In this document: positions 52,431 through 61,146 of the stretch, piece after piece
Layout: every line of letters starts with the position of its first letter
Numbering within the stretch: the stretch's first letter is position 1
Assembly: GCA_019117605.1 (NCBI GenBank)
Contig: DWZK01000042.1
Coordinates: forward strand, 1-61,146
Direction: 5' to 3'
Length of the DNA stretch: 61,146 bases
Source: Candidatus Intestinimonas stercoravium
GTDB taxonomy: Bacteria > Bacillota > Clostridia > Oscillospirales > Oscillospiraceae
Notes under the pieces: generated by a model
What the model was told of the DNA's origin: nothing
Databases searched by the model: none
Seen by the model: the letters and a program-made list of their open reading frames with translations, nothing else
Program-made: the position numbers and the translations under genes

Positions 52431-53111
52431 GTGAAAAAATACGGTTGGAAGATCACTCTGCTCCTGGCAGTGGTGTTGATAGGCGGCGGCGTCCTGCTGC
52501 TGTGGCGGACGGGCTTTTTCCAGGCCGCCTCCTCCCTGGAGGGGCTCCAGGCCTATATCGAGCGCTGCTCTCCCTACTCGCAGCTGGCCTTTTTCGGGCT
52601 CCAGCTGGCCTCGGTGATCGTGGCGCCCATCCCGAGCAACCTGTCTGCCCTGGCGGGAGCCCTCCTCTTCGGAATGTGGGAGGCGTTTTTCCTGACCATG
52701 GCGGCGGTGACGCTGGGGTCTGTGACCGTATTCGCCCTGGCCCGGGCCCTGGGCCAGACCTTCGTGCAGCGGCTGGTGAACGAGAAGGTATCCGACCGCT
52801 ACCTGTCCGTTTTGGAGCGGAAGCGGGACATCGCGCTGGCCCTGGTGTTCCTCTTCCCCTTCTTCCCGGATGACATGATCTGCATCCTGGCGGGGCTCAC
52901 CGACATCAGCTGTCCCCGCTTCCTCTTTATCGTGCTCCTTTTCCGCCCCTGGGGGCTGCTCTTCTCCTGCGCGGTGGGCGGCTCGGCGATCCATATCCCC
53001 CTCTGGGGCATGGTGCTGATCGGGGCGGCGGGCCTCCTGCTCTTCCTGCTGGGCATGACCTATGGGGACCGCATCGAGCGGGCCCTGATGGAGCGGCTGA
53101 AGAGAAGATAG
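52431..53111 (+). CDS. VTT-domain (TVP38/TMEM64/DedA-like) membrane protein
   Basis: This 226-aa protein has about five membrane segments. The VTT signature runs over ASVIVAPIPSNLSALAGALL and FGMWEAFFLTMAAVTLGSVT, and FPFFPDDMICILAGLTDISC follows. Relatives act as lipid scramblases or small-molecule transporters. GTG at 52431 is chosen because aaaggggaagg lies just upstream. The ATG at 52413 has no ribosome site. Confidence 0.87.
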   Translation: MKKYGWKITLLLAVVLIGGGVLLLWRTGFFQAASSLEGLQAYIERCSPYSQLAFFGLQLASVIVAPIPSNLSALAGALLFGMWEAFFLTMAAVTLGSVTVFALARALGQTFVQRLVNEKVSDRYLSVLERKRDIALALVFLFPFFPDDMICILAGLTDISCPRFLFIVLLFRPWGLLFSCAVGGSAIHIPLWGMVLIGAAGLLLFLLGMTYGDRIERALMERLKRR

Positions 53112-53539
53112 CGCTGGACGGTGGCCGGGTCATATGCGGGGCCTCCGCCGTCCCTGAGACAGTCCGGTCTATGGCTGTGGCAGAGAGCTGTGCCCCCTCG
53201 CCTGCGGACGGCACTTTTCCAGTATATCGTGCATCTCTGCATCTTTCAAGTGCGTTCCGCCATTCTTTCCATGTATTCGACATCCCATTTCTTTCCGATA
53301 TGAGGTCAGGCTATGGGAGCGATGGCCCGGCGCGATACCGTCCGCCCCGGGACGAAGGAGGCGGCCCGCCGCTCCTCGGCGTTCGCCGGCAAGCCTGCAG
53401 GGGAGGGCTCCGGACTCTTCCCGCCCTTCTGTACCGGCCGGGACCAGAACATCACCACCGTCTGATGGCGGCATAAAAGACGTGCGGGGAGATGCATAGG
53501 ACGCCGCGCCCCGCATATGCTATCTCCAGGTGATACTCG
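53112..53539. other. Intergenic region with no supported gene
   Basis: About 430 bp. A possible 47-codon reading frame at 53322-53465 has a poorly spaced ribosome site and no recognisable features. I see no terminator with a T-tract and no RNA gene. Confidence 0.4.
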
Positions 53540-54013
53540 ATGAAGAGATACAGATGGGCGCCCTGTGTGCTGGGCGTCCTCCTGACCGAGGCGGTGGGCG
53601 GCCTCTCCGGGTGGCTGGCCCGGGACGGGATGGAGCGCTACGCCGGGGCCATCGTAAAGCCGCCCCTGTCCCCGCCGGGCATCGTCTTCCCCATCGTCTG
53701 GGGCATCCTGTTCGCGTTGATGGGGGTGGGCGCGGCCCGGATCTGGCTCTGCCCGCCCTCTGCCCTCCGCACCCGGGGCCTAGTGCTCTTCGCCGTGCAG
53801 CTGGCCTTCAACTTCTTCTGGAGCATCCTCTTCTTTTGCCTCCAGAACTTCGGCCTGGCCCTGCTGTGGCTGGCGGTCCTGTGGGGGCTGATCCTGTGGA
53901 TGATCCTGACTTTCCGGAAGGTGGACCGGCCTGCCGCCCGGATCCAGGTCCCTTATCTGCTGTGGGCGGGTTTCGCGGCCTATCTGAACTTCGGGATCTG
54001 GGCGCTCAACTGA
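53540..54013 (+). CDS. TspO/MBR family membrane protein
   Basis: This 157-aa five-helix protein has the family hallmarks VKPPLSPPGIVFPIVWGILF, AFNFFWSILFF and VPYLLWAGFAAYLNFGIWAL. TspO proteins bind tetrapyrroles and cholesterol-like ligands and respond to stress. ATG at 53540 has a weak site. The gene stands alone before a strong bidirectional hairpin. Confidence 0.93.
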   Translation: MKRYRWAPCVLGVLLTEAVGGLSGWLARDGMERYAGAIVKPPLSPPGIVFPIVWGILFALMGVGAARIWLCPPSALRTRGLVLFAVQLAFNFFWSILFFCLQNFGLALLWLAVLWGLILWMILTFRKVDRPAARIQVPYLLWAGFAAYLNFGIWALN

Positions 54014-54051
54014 GGGGGCCGCTCTCTACCGCATCTCTCCCTATATACGCT

Positions 54052-54089
54052 GAACACCGCCCGCCGGAGCGCTCCGGCGGGCGGTGTTC
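54052..54089. terminator. Bidirectional terminator between tspO and the Gld-type operon
   Basis: A perfect 38-bp palindrome (gaacaccgcccgccggagc and its complement) lies between convergent genes. It can serve both strands. Confidence 0.85.
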
Positions 54090-54100
54090 GTTCAAAGCGG

Positions 54101-55507
54101 TCAGTTCAAAACGATGGCGTTCACGGACTCGATGAGGTCCACCGCGCTGCTCCTGGATACCAGACACAGGGGCGCGCCGTCCACCACGGCCAGACAGCTG
54201 CTCCCATCGTACCGGTAGAGGACGATGGAGACGGTGGGGGAGCCCTCCAGATCCAGGTGTACCGTCAGACGGATCTCCTCCCGCTCCGAGGGCTGCTCGT
54301 CGGTGAAGCCGTCCTCCTCCGCCTTCAGCGCGGTCAGAGCGGTGCGGAGGTCGCTGATGTCCAGCGCTTCTTCTCCGTAATAGAAGGTCCGGTCCTCGCC
54401 CTCCCCCTGGGAGGTGATGGCGTACTCCGCCCCCTCCAGGGAGACGTCGATCCGGCTCACGTCCTCGAACTCCGCCGGCAGCACCTCCTGGTGCCGGAGG
54501 TCGTCCCGGGAGGCGGCCATCAGGGCCTCATACTCGCCGGAGGAGATCCGGTAGAGGATCGGAGACTCGCCCACCCGGGCATAGGCGGTGATCTCCTCCT
54601 CGCCCTCACTGCCGGACTCTCCACCGGCGGCCGCCCGCTCCTCCGGGTCCCGGCTCACATGGAGGGTGAAGGTCCCGGCGGCATCCTCTCCGTCCCCGTC
54701 CTCCCCGGTATAGTCCACGGTGATGGTCAGCTCGGGGTCATCCAGGCCGCAGGCCCGGATCTCCTCCTCGGTGGCGTCGTAGGTCACATAGTCGGTGAGG
54801 CCCAGGTACCGCAGGTCGTAGAGGTAGTCCTCCACCCGGCTGGTGTCCAGGGGCAGGGCTCCGCCGCCGTCCTCGGCGAAGTACACGTCCTCCGCCCGGT
54901 AGCTGTCCCCGCCGTTCTCCTGATAGGAGATGGCGTAGTCCTCCGCGCCGGAGAAGGCGATCTGCGTCACCTGACCGAAGTCGGGGACCTGGTCATGGGC
55001 GATGAGGTCGCTGAGCTCCGCGTCGAACTCCTCCAGGGGGTCGTGGGCGGCCAGATAGACGTTCCCGTCTCCGATGGAGACATACCGCTGGGCGTCCATA
55101 GTGCTGTAGTCCCCCAGCGAGATGGTGTAGCTCTCCTCCACGGTGGAGAAGGAGATGGTGCATATCGGGTCATCCAGGCCGTACTGCCCCAGGTCCTCCG
55201 GCTCCTGGATGGTGAAGGCGGCGCCGAAGGACTGGAACTGCTCCAAAAGCCCGGCGATCTTCTCGCCGTCCACCGGGAAGGCCTGGTCCCCGTCGTAGAT
55301 CCAGCTCCCGTCCTTGTGGAAAGAGAAGCTCTGCCCGTCATACTCCCAGGAGAGGGACTCCACCTCCTCGCTGGGCACCTCCAGGACGATCTCTCCGGTG
55401 GCCTGGATCTGTTCCTTGTGCTCCTGGTAGCGGCTGACGCCGAAAGTGACCGCGCAGGCGGCGGCCAGCACCCCCAGCAGCACATAGAGCCGTTCAGATC
55501 GTTTCAT
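54101..55507 (-). CDS. DUF4340 protein (ABC-system partner)
   Basis: This 468-aa protein has an N-terminal membrane helix (LYVLLGVLAAACAVTFGVS). A repeated beta-rich extracellular region follows, with SLSWEYDGQSFSFHKDGSWI, GLLEQFQSFGAAFTIQEPED and later repeats of the same plan, as in DUF4340. It is the last gene of the ATPase-permease-GldG-DUF4340 set and overlaps the GldG-like gene by 14 bp. It is acidic and probably acts on the outer side of the membrane. Its exact role is not known. Confidence 0.88.
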   Translation of the reverse strand: MKRSERLYVLLGVLAAACAVTFGVSRYQEHKEQIQATGEIVLEVPSEEVESLSWEYDGQSFSFHKDGSWIYDGDQAFPVDGEKIAGLLEQFQSFGAAFTIQEPEDLGQYGLDDPICTISFSTVEESYTISLGDYSTMDAQRYVSIGDGNVYLAAHDPLEEFDAELSDLIAHDQVPDFGQVTQIAFSGAEDYAISYQENGGDSYRAEDVYFAEDGGGALPLDTSRVEDYLYDLRYLGLTDYVTYDATEEEIRACGLDDPELTITVDYTGEDGDGEDAAGTFTLHVSRDPEERAAAGGESGSEGEEEITAYARVGESPILYRISSGEYEALMAASRDDLRHQEVLPAEFEDVSRIDVSLEGAEYAITSQGEGEDRTFYYGEEALDISDLRTALTALKAEEDGFTDEQPSEREEIRLTVHLDLEGSPTVSIVLYRYDGSSCLAVVDGAPLCLVSRSSAVDLIESVNAIVLN

Positions 55508-56948
55508 TTTGCAGCCTCCTTCTCCTCAGGACCACACCGACGCCGATCCCCAGGTACAGGAGGGGGAAGACGCCGATCATGAGCGCCTTCAACAGGGAGG
55601 AGACAGAGGCGCTGATGGTCAGGTAGTTGTAGTTGAGAGACTTGCTGCGGATGGCCATGGCCTCGCTCTCGCCGACCATGGAGGACAGGGCGTTCATCCC
55701 CAGGTCCACGTTGGCGCCGGAGGAATAGGCGTTGTATATATCGCTGAGGAAGGTGGAGGAGGTGAACCAGACGATCTCCCCGCCGCCGGAGGTCTCTACG
55801 GACACGCCCAGGGCGAAGGGGCCGTCGATGTCTCCCTCCTCCTTCTCATAGGTCTCCAGGTCATAGCCGGCCAGCTTGGAATAGGAGGCGCTGGAGGTGG
55901 TGAGGAGCTCCGTCACCGTGGCCCCTCCGTCGTCCTCCGAGACGGTGAGCCCCAGGGAGAGGGGGAGGATGGGGTAGTACCGCTCCTCCAGCAGGGAGTC
56001 GGTGATGTCGCTGCTGGCCATATCGGGCAGCAGGGCGAAGGGGGACTGGAAGGCGTAGTGCTCCCGGTCGCCCTCGATGACGATGCCCTCGTTGGCGGAG
56101 ACGCCGTAGTCGGACAGGAGGCTGTAGAGCTCCTCCAGCGTCCCATCCACCACGGGCCCGGCCATGACCAACAGCTTCCCGCCGCCGGAGACATAGTCCG
56201 CCAGCATATCCCGCTCCTCCTGGGAGATGTCGCTGGCGGGGGCGTAGATCATGATGCAGTCGGCGTCCTCCGGGATCTCATCCACGGTGAGAAGGGAGAG
56301 CTGCTCCAGCTCCATGTTCTCCTTCTCCAGCTGCTCCTGGAAAGTGTAGGGGAGCTCCTCCTCGCCGTGGCCCTCCAGCAGGTAGATCCGGGGCTGGTCC
56401 TCGTTCACCACATAGTCGATGGCCGAGGTGATGGCGCCCTCGCCGTCGAAGGAGGTGCTATAGGTGTAGGAATACATATCCGCCTCATAGAGATAGATGT
56501 CGTCGTACCCGATGAAACGGCTCCGGTCCCCATGCTCTACCACCAGGCTGTTGTTGGAGACGGTCTCGTCGGTATACTGCTCGGTGAAGGTGGGGTAGAC
56601 GTCGGGGTCCCGCTTGACCACGGTGATGTGGTCGGACAGGCTCTCATATTTGCCCAGCAGGTTCTCGATGACCGCATCCTCCTCTCCGGCCTGGACGATC
56701 CAGTAGATCGTCACGTCCTCTTCCAAGGCGTTCACCACCGCCTTGGTATTGCTGGTGACGGAGTAGAGCTTGGCGGCGCTGATGTCGTATTTGGTGAGGG
56801 AGGTCGGCAGCATGGAGACCAGGATGTTCACCACCACCAGCAGGGCCAGTACCACTGCCGTGAGCATGAGGGAGTAGGAGCCGCCCTGAAGGGCGATGCG
56901 GCTCCGGGCAGGAGAGGGGGAGGGCCGCCTGACAGAAAATTTTTTCAT
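55494..56948 (-). CDS. GldG-family ABC transporter auxiliary protein
   Basis: This 484-aa protein has a membrane helix near residues 28-46 and a large external region with the DUF7088/GldG-type pattern (DISAAKLYSVTSNTKAVVNA, DVTIYWIVQAGEED, RIYLLEGHGEEELPYTFQEQ). A C-terminal helix follows (ALMIGVFPLLYLGIGVGVVL) with a basic tail. GldG works with GldF and GldA in gliding Bacteroidetes. In Firmicutes the set is common in non-gliding cells with unknown cargo. It overlaps the neighbours on both sides. Confidence 0.88.
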   Translation of the reverse strand: MKKFSVRRPSPSPARSRIALQGGSYSLMLTAVVLALLVVVNILVSMLPTSLTKYDISAAKLYSVTSNTKAVVNALEEDVTIYWIVQAGEEDAVIENLLGKYESLSDHITVVKRDPDVYPTFTEQYTDETVSNNSLVVEHGDRSRFIGYDDIYLYEADMYSYTYSTSFDGEGAITSAIDYVVNEDQPRIYLLEGHGEEELPYTFQEQLEKENMELEQLSLLTVDEIPEDADCIMIYAPASDISQEERDMLADYVSGGGKLLVMAGPVVDGTLEELYSLLSDYGVSANEGIVIEGDREHYAFQSPFALLPDMASSDITDSLLEERYYPILPLSLGLTVSEDDGGATVTELLTTSSASYSKLAGYDLETYEKEEGDIDGPFALGVSVETSGGGEIVWFTSSTFLSDIYNAYSSGANVDLGMNALSSMVGESEAMAIRSKSLNYNYLTISASVSSLLKALMIGVFPLLYLGIGVGVVLRRRRLQNETI

Positions 56949-57811
56949 CAGTTGTACCTCCTTTTCTCCAAAGACTGCACCGACAGGAACAGGAAGAACA
57001 CGATGACGGACAGATAATATACCAGCCCCGTCAGGTCGAACACCCCGTTGACGAACACGGTGAACCGCTCGAACAGGGAGAGGGCCTTCATCAGGTCGGG
57101 GAGCAGTCCCTCATAGGCGGCGCTGTCCACGAAATACAAGATCGATGCGGCGGCCAGGAGCACCAGGCAGACCGCGAAAGCCAGATCCTCGTTCTTGGTG
57201 AGGTAGCGCACCACCGCGCCGACGGCCAGGATGAGGACCAGCAGGGCGACCGCTGTGCCGGCGGCGGTGGAGGAGACATACTCCGAGAGCCTGACGCTGT
57301 AGTAGTTGAAGAGGATGACGGCGATGCCGATGCCGGCGGCCAGCCCCTGGTCGTCGGTGAGGGAGGAGAGGAACACCCCTACGGCGATGAGGGCCGCGCC
57401 CATGAGGAAGAAGGCGAAGATAGAGCCGTAGGAAGTGGGCAGGTATACGTCTCCGAACTGGGAGAAGATCAGCGGGTAGATGGAGATGACCGCAAGGGGG
57501 ATGAGATAGATGACCAAAAGGGCCAGATATTTCCCCACTATCACCTGGAAGGTGGTGATGGGCAGGGAGTAGAGGAGCTGGTCGGTCTTCTGCCGGCGCT
57601 CCTCCGCCACCACCCGCATGGTCAGGATGGGCACGATGACCACCAGGACCAGACTGCCGAAGTCCAGGACATATTCGAAGTTGCTCACCGCGGCCTGGAG
57701 ATTGTAGAGCATGGCGCCGAACCCCACGAAGGCCAGCAGGAACGCCCCGAAGACATAGGCGGTGAGGGAGTGGAAATAGTTCCTCAGTTCATGCTTGCAG
57801 ACCGCTCTCAC
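56948..57811 (-). CDS. ABC-2 type permease (GldF-like)
   Basis: This 287-aa membrane protein has six predicted helices. It begins CKHELRNYFHSLTAYVFGAF and has MRVVAEERRQKTDQLLYSLP, the cytosolic loop of ABC-2 permeases. The start is GTG at 57811, overlapping the stop of the ATPase gene (GTGA). It would form the membrane pore of the export system with the ATPase. Confidence 0.92.
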   Translation of the reverse strand: MRAVCKHELRNYFHSLTAYVFGAFLLAFVGFGAMLYNLQAAVSNFEYVLDFGSLVLVVIVPILTMRVVAEERRQKTDQLLYSLPITTFQVIVGKYLALLVIYLIPLAVISIYPLIFSQFGDVYLPTSYGSIFAFFLMGAALIAVGVFLSSLTDDQGLAAGIGIAVILFNYYSVRLSEYVSSTAAGTAVALLVLILAVGAVVRYLTKNEDLAFAVCLVLLAAASILYFVDSAAYEGLLPDLMKALSLFERFTVFVNGVFDLTGLVYYLSVIVFFLFLSVQSLEKRRYN

Positions 57812-58797
57812 AGCTCGCTCGCCTCACTTTCTTCGGTATCCGCCGCGCCGGGGGAGCCTCCGCCGTCCTCCGTGAGCTCGATGAAGATGTCCTCCAGACC
57901 GGCCCGCTTCAGGGATATCTCCAGCAGGGCCCTCTGCCTCCAGGCAAAGGCGAAGAAGAGCGCCCGGGAGACGTCGTGGACATCCTCCGCGTCGGTGTGC
58001 AGCCGGACAGCAGTGAGGCCGGACGGCTTCTCTTCGATCTCCACGCCGGCGATGTGCTCCACCCGCTCCAAGATCTCCCGGACCTCTTCCACGGAGGCCT
58101 CCGCGGTGAGGAGGATCTCGCTGGGGCTCCGCAGGGCGGATTCCAGCTCCTCCGGGCCGCCGAAGGCCACCAGCTTCCCCTTGGCGATGATGAGGATCTG
58201 GTCGCAGATGGTCTGGACCTCCGAGAGGATGTGGGAGCTGAAGATGACCGTATGGGTCTGGCCCAGCTGCCGGATCAGGTCCCGGATCTCGATGATCTGC
58301 AAGGGGTCCAGGCCCACGGTGGGCTCATCCAGGATGATGACTTTGGGCCCGCCCAGCAGGGCCTGGGCGATGCCCACCCGCTGCTTGTAGCCCTTGGAGA
58401 GGGCGGCGATGCTCCGCCTCCGCACGTCGCCGATGCGGACCTGCTCGATCACCTCCCGGATCTGGCGCTCCAGGTCCGCGCCCCGCAGCCCCTTGGCCTC
58501 TCCTACGAAGCGGAGGTATTCCTCCGGCGTCTCGTTGAGGTAGAGCGGCGGTTGCTCGGGGAGATAGCCGATCTGGCGCTTGGCCTCCCGCGGTTCCTCG
58601 AAGATGTCGTGGCCGTCGATGACCACCTTGCCTTCCGTGGCGGACAGGCAGCCGGTCATGATGTTCATGGTGGTGGATTTCCCCGCCCCGTTGGGGCCCA
58701 GGAAGCCGTATACATGGCCCTCCTGGATCTCGAAGGAGAGGTCATCCACCGCCACGAGCTCGCCGTATCGTTTCGTCAAGTGCTCCACACTGATCAT
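57808..58797 (-). CDS. ABC transporter ATP-binding protein (GldA-like)
   Basis: This 329-aa ATPase has Walker A GFLGPNGAGKSTTMNIM, signature ALSKGYKQRVGIAQALL, Walker B VIILDEPTVGLDP and the switch region FSSHILSE. A C-terminal extension from about residue 220 ends in an acidic tail. ATG at 58797 follows aaggaggccgac. A -10-like TATAAT is present upstream on the minus strand (58843-58848). It is the first gene of the four-gene operon. Confidence 0.93.
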   Translation of the reverse strand: MISVEHLTKRYGELVAVDDLSFEIQEGHVYGFLGPNGAGKSTTMNIMTGCLSATEGKVVIDGHDIFEEPREAKRQIGYLPEQPPLYLNETPEEYLRFVGEAKGLRGADLERQIREVIEQVRIGDVRRRSIAALSKGYKQRVGIAQALLGGPKVIILDEPTVGLDPLQIIEIRDLIRQLGQTHTVIFSSHILSEVQTICDQILIIAKGKLVAFGGPEELESALRSPSEILLTAEASVEEVREILERVEHIAGVEIEEKPSGLTAVRLHTDAEDVHDVSRALFFAFAWRQRALLEISLKRAGLEDIFIELTEDGGGSPGAADTEESEASEL

Positions 58798-58890
58798 ATG
58801 TCGGCCTCCTTGTGGGATGGGATGGGGCCTCGGCCCCATGCCATTATAAGGGAGCAAGCTGAAACGGCGCTGAAGACCGGCCGCCGGACG

Positions 58891-58929
58891 CAAAAACGAG
58901 CGGAGGCATTTGAAGATGCCTCCGCTCGT
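58891..58929 (-). terminator. Terminator of the two-component operon
   Basis: A perfect 14-bp stem (acgagcggaggcat / atgcctccgctcgt), 6-nt loop, is followed on the minus strand by gtttttg. It lies 34 bp past the kinase stop. Confidence 0.92.
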
Positions 58930-58962
58930 TGTAAATGAGATCTGCTTGCCGGCATATATGGA

Positions 58963-60171
58963 TCAAGGACAGGGGAGCTCTACAGAGAAGATATTGCGCC
59001 CATCCCGGCTCTCCGCCCATATCCTGCCCCGGTGCTGCTTCACGATGCCCTCGGCGATAGAGAGCCCCAGTCCGAAGCTGCCGTCCCGGCTCCGGGCGGG
59101 GTCGGCCCGGTAAAAGCGCTGGAAGATCTGCCGCCTCTCCTCCGGGGGGATGGGGTCCCCCTCGTCGGACACGGACAGCACACAGCGCCCCCGGCCCCGC
59201 CGCCGGAGCACCACAGCGGCGCTCCCCCCGGGCTTGGCGTATTTCTGGGCGTTGTCCAGCAGGATCTCCACCACCCGGCGGAGCTGCGTCTCCTCGCCGG
59301 TCACCCCGATCCCCTCCTCCACCTGGGCATCCAGGGAGAGGCCACGCTCGAAAAAGAGGGGCTCGAAGGGGAGGACCGCCTGGGACACCAGGCGGCTCAG
59401 ATCCACGGGGCGGAAGAGGGCGGCGGCCTCCGGACTGTCCGTCTGGGCCAGCTCCAGCATCTGCTCGATGAGGCCGCGCATCTGCCGGGACATGGCCAGG
59501 ATGCTGGAGAGGGATTTCTCCCGCTTCTCCTCCCGGAGCTCCGGCGCGGCCAGGAGCTCCGCGTTGGTCATGATGACGGTGAGAGGGGTCTTCAGCTCGT
59601 GGGAGGCCGCGGCCACGAACCGGCGCTGCTGCTTCCAGGCCAGCTCCACCGGCCGCACCGCCCACTTGGAGAGGAGGATGCTCACCCACAGGAAGGCGAA
59701 GAAGCTCAGGCCGCCGATGAGGAGGCAGGTGGTGCGCAGCCCCTCCAGGGTGGCCCGCTCGCTGGAGATATCGGCGAACACCAGGCGCTGGCTGGCGGGG
59801 GCGTCCACCCGATAATAGCGCAGCTCATACTCTGAGATCACGCCCAGCCGCTGGGGGGAGGCGGCGGCAGTGGCGACCAGGCCGCTGAGGAGGTCCCCGT
59901 CGGAGAGGTCGTAGTATCCGCTGTCCGCCGACATCAGCTCCCCGTGGGGCCCCACCTGGAGCGTGAAAAAGGGGAGCCGGACATCGGGGCCCGGCTCGCC
60001 GGGGGCGTCCAGCTGGAAAGGGCGGCTGGCGATGTCCTCCATCATGCGGATGCTCTCCATCTCCAGCTGGGCGCTGGTGAAGTAGAACACCAGGCCCAGG
60101 ATCGTGCAGAGGAGGATCGTGACGATCCCCATGTTCACCAGGACGAACTTGAAGCGCAGCCGCTGGATCAT
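58963..60171 (-). CDS. Sensor histidine kinase
   Basis: This 402-aa kinase has two membrane helices (residues about 9-31 and 150-170) flanking an external sensor. HisKA carries the phospho-acceptor in AASHELKTPLTVIMTNAELL, and HATPase_c has ILLDNAQKYAKPGG, SDEGDPIPPEERRQIFQRFY and SFGLGLSIAEGIVKQHRG. ATG at 60171 overlaps the regulator stop (ATGA). The signal is unknown. The ABC operon directly downstream is a possible target. Confidence 0.93.
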   Translation of the reverse strand: MIQRLRFKFVLVNMGIVTILLCTILGLVFYFTSAQLEMESIRMMEDIASRPFQLDAPGEPGPDVRLPFFTLQVGPHGELMSADSGYYDLSDGDLLSGLVATAAASPQRLGVISEYELRYYRVDAPASQRLVFADISSERATLEGLRTTCLLIGGLSFFAFLWVSILLSKWAVRPVELAWKQQRRFVAAASHELKTPLTVIMTNAELLAAPELREEKREKSLSSILAMSRQMRGLIEQMLELAQTDSPEAAALFRPVDLSRLVSQAVLPFEPLFFERGLSLDAQVEEGIGVTGEETQLRRVVEILLDNAQKYAKPGGSAAVVLRRRGRGRCVLSVSDEGDPIPPEERRQIFQRFYRADPARSRDGSFGLGLSIAEGIVKQHRGRIWAESRDGRNIFSVELPCP

Positions 60172-60845
60172 GTCTCGCTCACCTCCAGATGATAGCCCAG
60201 CCGGCGCACCGTCTCGATGCGGATGTTGGAGCCGATGCTGGAGAGCTTTTTCCGCAGGAAACCGATGTAGACCTCCACATGGTTCTCCACCGCGTTGGAG
60301 TCGTAGCCCCAGACCCGGGCCAGGATGGCCTCCTTGGACAGGTTGCGGGCCCCGGCCTGGAGGAGCAGGCGCATCACATCGAACTCCCTGGCGGAGAGAT
60401 GGACCGACTCCTCTCCGCATACCAGGGTGGCAGAGGCCAGGTCCAGAGCCGTGTTGCCGAAGGTCAGCTCGTCCACCTGGGCCCCCTGCCGCCGGAGCAG
60501 AGCGTTGACGCAGGCCAGCAGCTCCCGGGTGTCGAAGGGCTTGGTCAGGTAGTAGTCCGCGCCGGCGTCCAGCCCGGCGATCCGGTCCTCCAGGGCGGAG
60601 CGGGCAGTGAGCATCAGGATGGGCACCCCCAGCCGCTTGGCCCGCACCTGCCGGGCCACCGCGAAGCCGTCCAGCTTGGGCATCATCACGTCCAGGATCA
60701 GCAGGTCGTATACGCCCAGCTCCGCGTACATGGCCCCCGCCTCCCCGTCATAGGCCGCCTCCACTTCAAAGCCCTTGGACCGCAGGAGCTCGGCCACAGA
60801 GTCGGCCAGCAGCTTCTCGTCCTCGATCACCAGGATCTTCAACAT
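60168..60845 (-). CDS. OmpR/PhoB-family response regulator
   Basis: This 225-aa protein has a receiver domain (ILVIEDEKLLADSVAELLRS; phospho-Asp in LLILDVMMPKLDGFAV; Lys in YYLTKPFDTREL). A winged helix follows (LSAREFDVMRLLLQAGARN, ENHVEVYIGFLRKKLSSIGS, IRIETVRRLGYHLEV). ATG follows cgaaggaggggcc. A TATAAT (60877-60882, minus strand) with only a poor -35 suggests an activated or autoregulated promoter. Confidence 0.95.
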   Translation of the reverse strand: MLKILVIEDEKLLADSVAELLRSKGFEVEAAYDGEAGAMYAELGVYDLLILDVMMPKLDGFAVARQVRAKRLGVPILMLTARSALEDRIAGLDAGADYYLTKPFDTRELLACVNALLRRQGAQVDELTFGNTALDLASATLVCGEESVHLSAREFDVMRLLLQAGARNLSKEAILARVWGYDSNAVENHVEVYIGFLRKKLSSIGSNIRIETVRRLGYHLEVSET

Positions 60846-61146
60846 GGGCCCCTCCTTCGTCCCGTCTGTTTAACACATTATAATAATATAAAGTTTTCCT
60901 GAAAGGAAGCTGAAAATCGGAAGGGAGGAGCCAGTGTCTTTGGCGCTCTATATCCTCTGATGCCGCCCGGACAGGCGGTATTTCCACCTATTTCCCCGGG
61001 AATAAAAGCCGCCGGAACAAAGGGGACTTTGCTCCGGCACAGAAAAGACGGTCTGGATCGATGCTGAAGGTCCACGCCTGTTATGTGATCCACGTCGATA
61101 TCACAAAATATTACATGAAAGGCCGCGGAGATGTGACCTTGATCTG
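60846..61146. other. Window end: promoter region and unassigned sequence
   Basis: The first 50 bp hold the response-regulator promoter elements. From 60905 on I see no convincing gene. A hairpin with stem ccggaacaaag / ctttgctccgg lies near 61012-61037. A plus-strand ATG at about 61111 runs off the window and cannot be judged. Confidence 0.4.

Noticed and set aside
53322-53465. Possible 47-aa peptide in the gap before tspO
   Set aside because: The ribosome site is too close to the ATG, the composition is Arg/Gly-rich as in random GC-rich frames, and there is no terminator or motif.
61110-61146. Gene start at the right end of the window
   Set aside because: Only about 12 codons are visible after the ATG and no ribosome site precedes it, so it cannot be supported.

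Overview
The window is a contiguous piece of a high-GC, spore-forming, low-oxygen Firmicute. Most likely it comes from an Oscillospiraceae/Eubacteriales gut bacterium of the Flavonifractor/Pseudoflavonifractor/Lawsonibacter kind. This rests on protein styles and organisation rather than a database match: an IspH-ribosomal protein S1 fusion, GerW and DacF-type sporulation genes, S-layer-homology (SLH) surface proteins, a dnaG-rpoD operon, hybrid-cluster protein (Hcp), and strong Shine-Dalgarno sites throughout.

Layout. (1) 1-2.3 kb is a worn edge: a frameshifted rtcB remnant, an intact DUF4241 gene and a broken zinc-ribbon gene. (2) 2.3-9.4 kb, minus strand, is a probable single operon: polar amino-acid ABC transporter (permease, ATPase, binding lipoprotein), aldo/keto reductase, lipoprotein flavodoxin, flavin reductase, FMN reductase, SLH-anchored flavodoxin and a DUF4405 cytochrome-b-like membrane protein, closed by a terminator. 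It faces an aldo/keto reductase gene and a LysR regulator across an AT-rich divergent region carrying LysR-type boxes. (3) 12.3-18.9 kb holds a broken ORF, an ECF sigma/anti-sigma pair, a class B PBP with an FHA-fused SEDS polymerase, and a LexA/S24-type repressor. (4) 19-29.9 kb, plus strand, holds a radical SAM pair (TIGR03960/TIGR03936), an SLH protein, a previously unlisted 54-aa Cys-rich membrane peptide, a nitrilase, then M50 protease-scpA-scpB-DUF2953-gerW-dacF-rluB. (5) 30-39 kb holds an RpiR regulator, a BaiN-type flavoprotein, cmk-plsC-ispH/rpsA, carD, ispD-ispF, DUF3343 plus a cysteine-desulfurase-like enzyme, and rpmE. (6) 39-48 kb holds a flavin reductase, hflX, GNAT, a YigZ-family gene, dgt, dnaG-rpoD, a degenerate Nudix gene, tRNA-Gln(CTG) and a SpoU methyltransferase. 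(7) 48-61 kb holds hcp with a divergent Crp/Fnr regulator, an SLH-GH25 lysozyme, a VTT membrane protein, TspO, an ABC-2/Gld-type four-gene operon, and a two-component system.

How it works together. Much of the window is housekeeping: translation, replication initiation, chromosome condensation, isoprenoids and cell wall. The accessory parts are the extracytoplasmic redox operon, the nitrosative-stress hcp unit, and surface/envelope functions. The redox operon is the strongest candidate for something new. It would place two flavodoxins outside the membrane, one lipid-anchored and one wall-anchored, next to a putative bis-His membrane cytochrome and cytosolic flavin enzymes, under apparent LysR control. 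A second notable design is an in-frame start with a strong ribosome site and a candidate promoter inside ispH that would let S1 be made on its own.

All calls are from reading the sequence; no similarity search was run.
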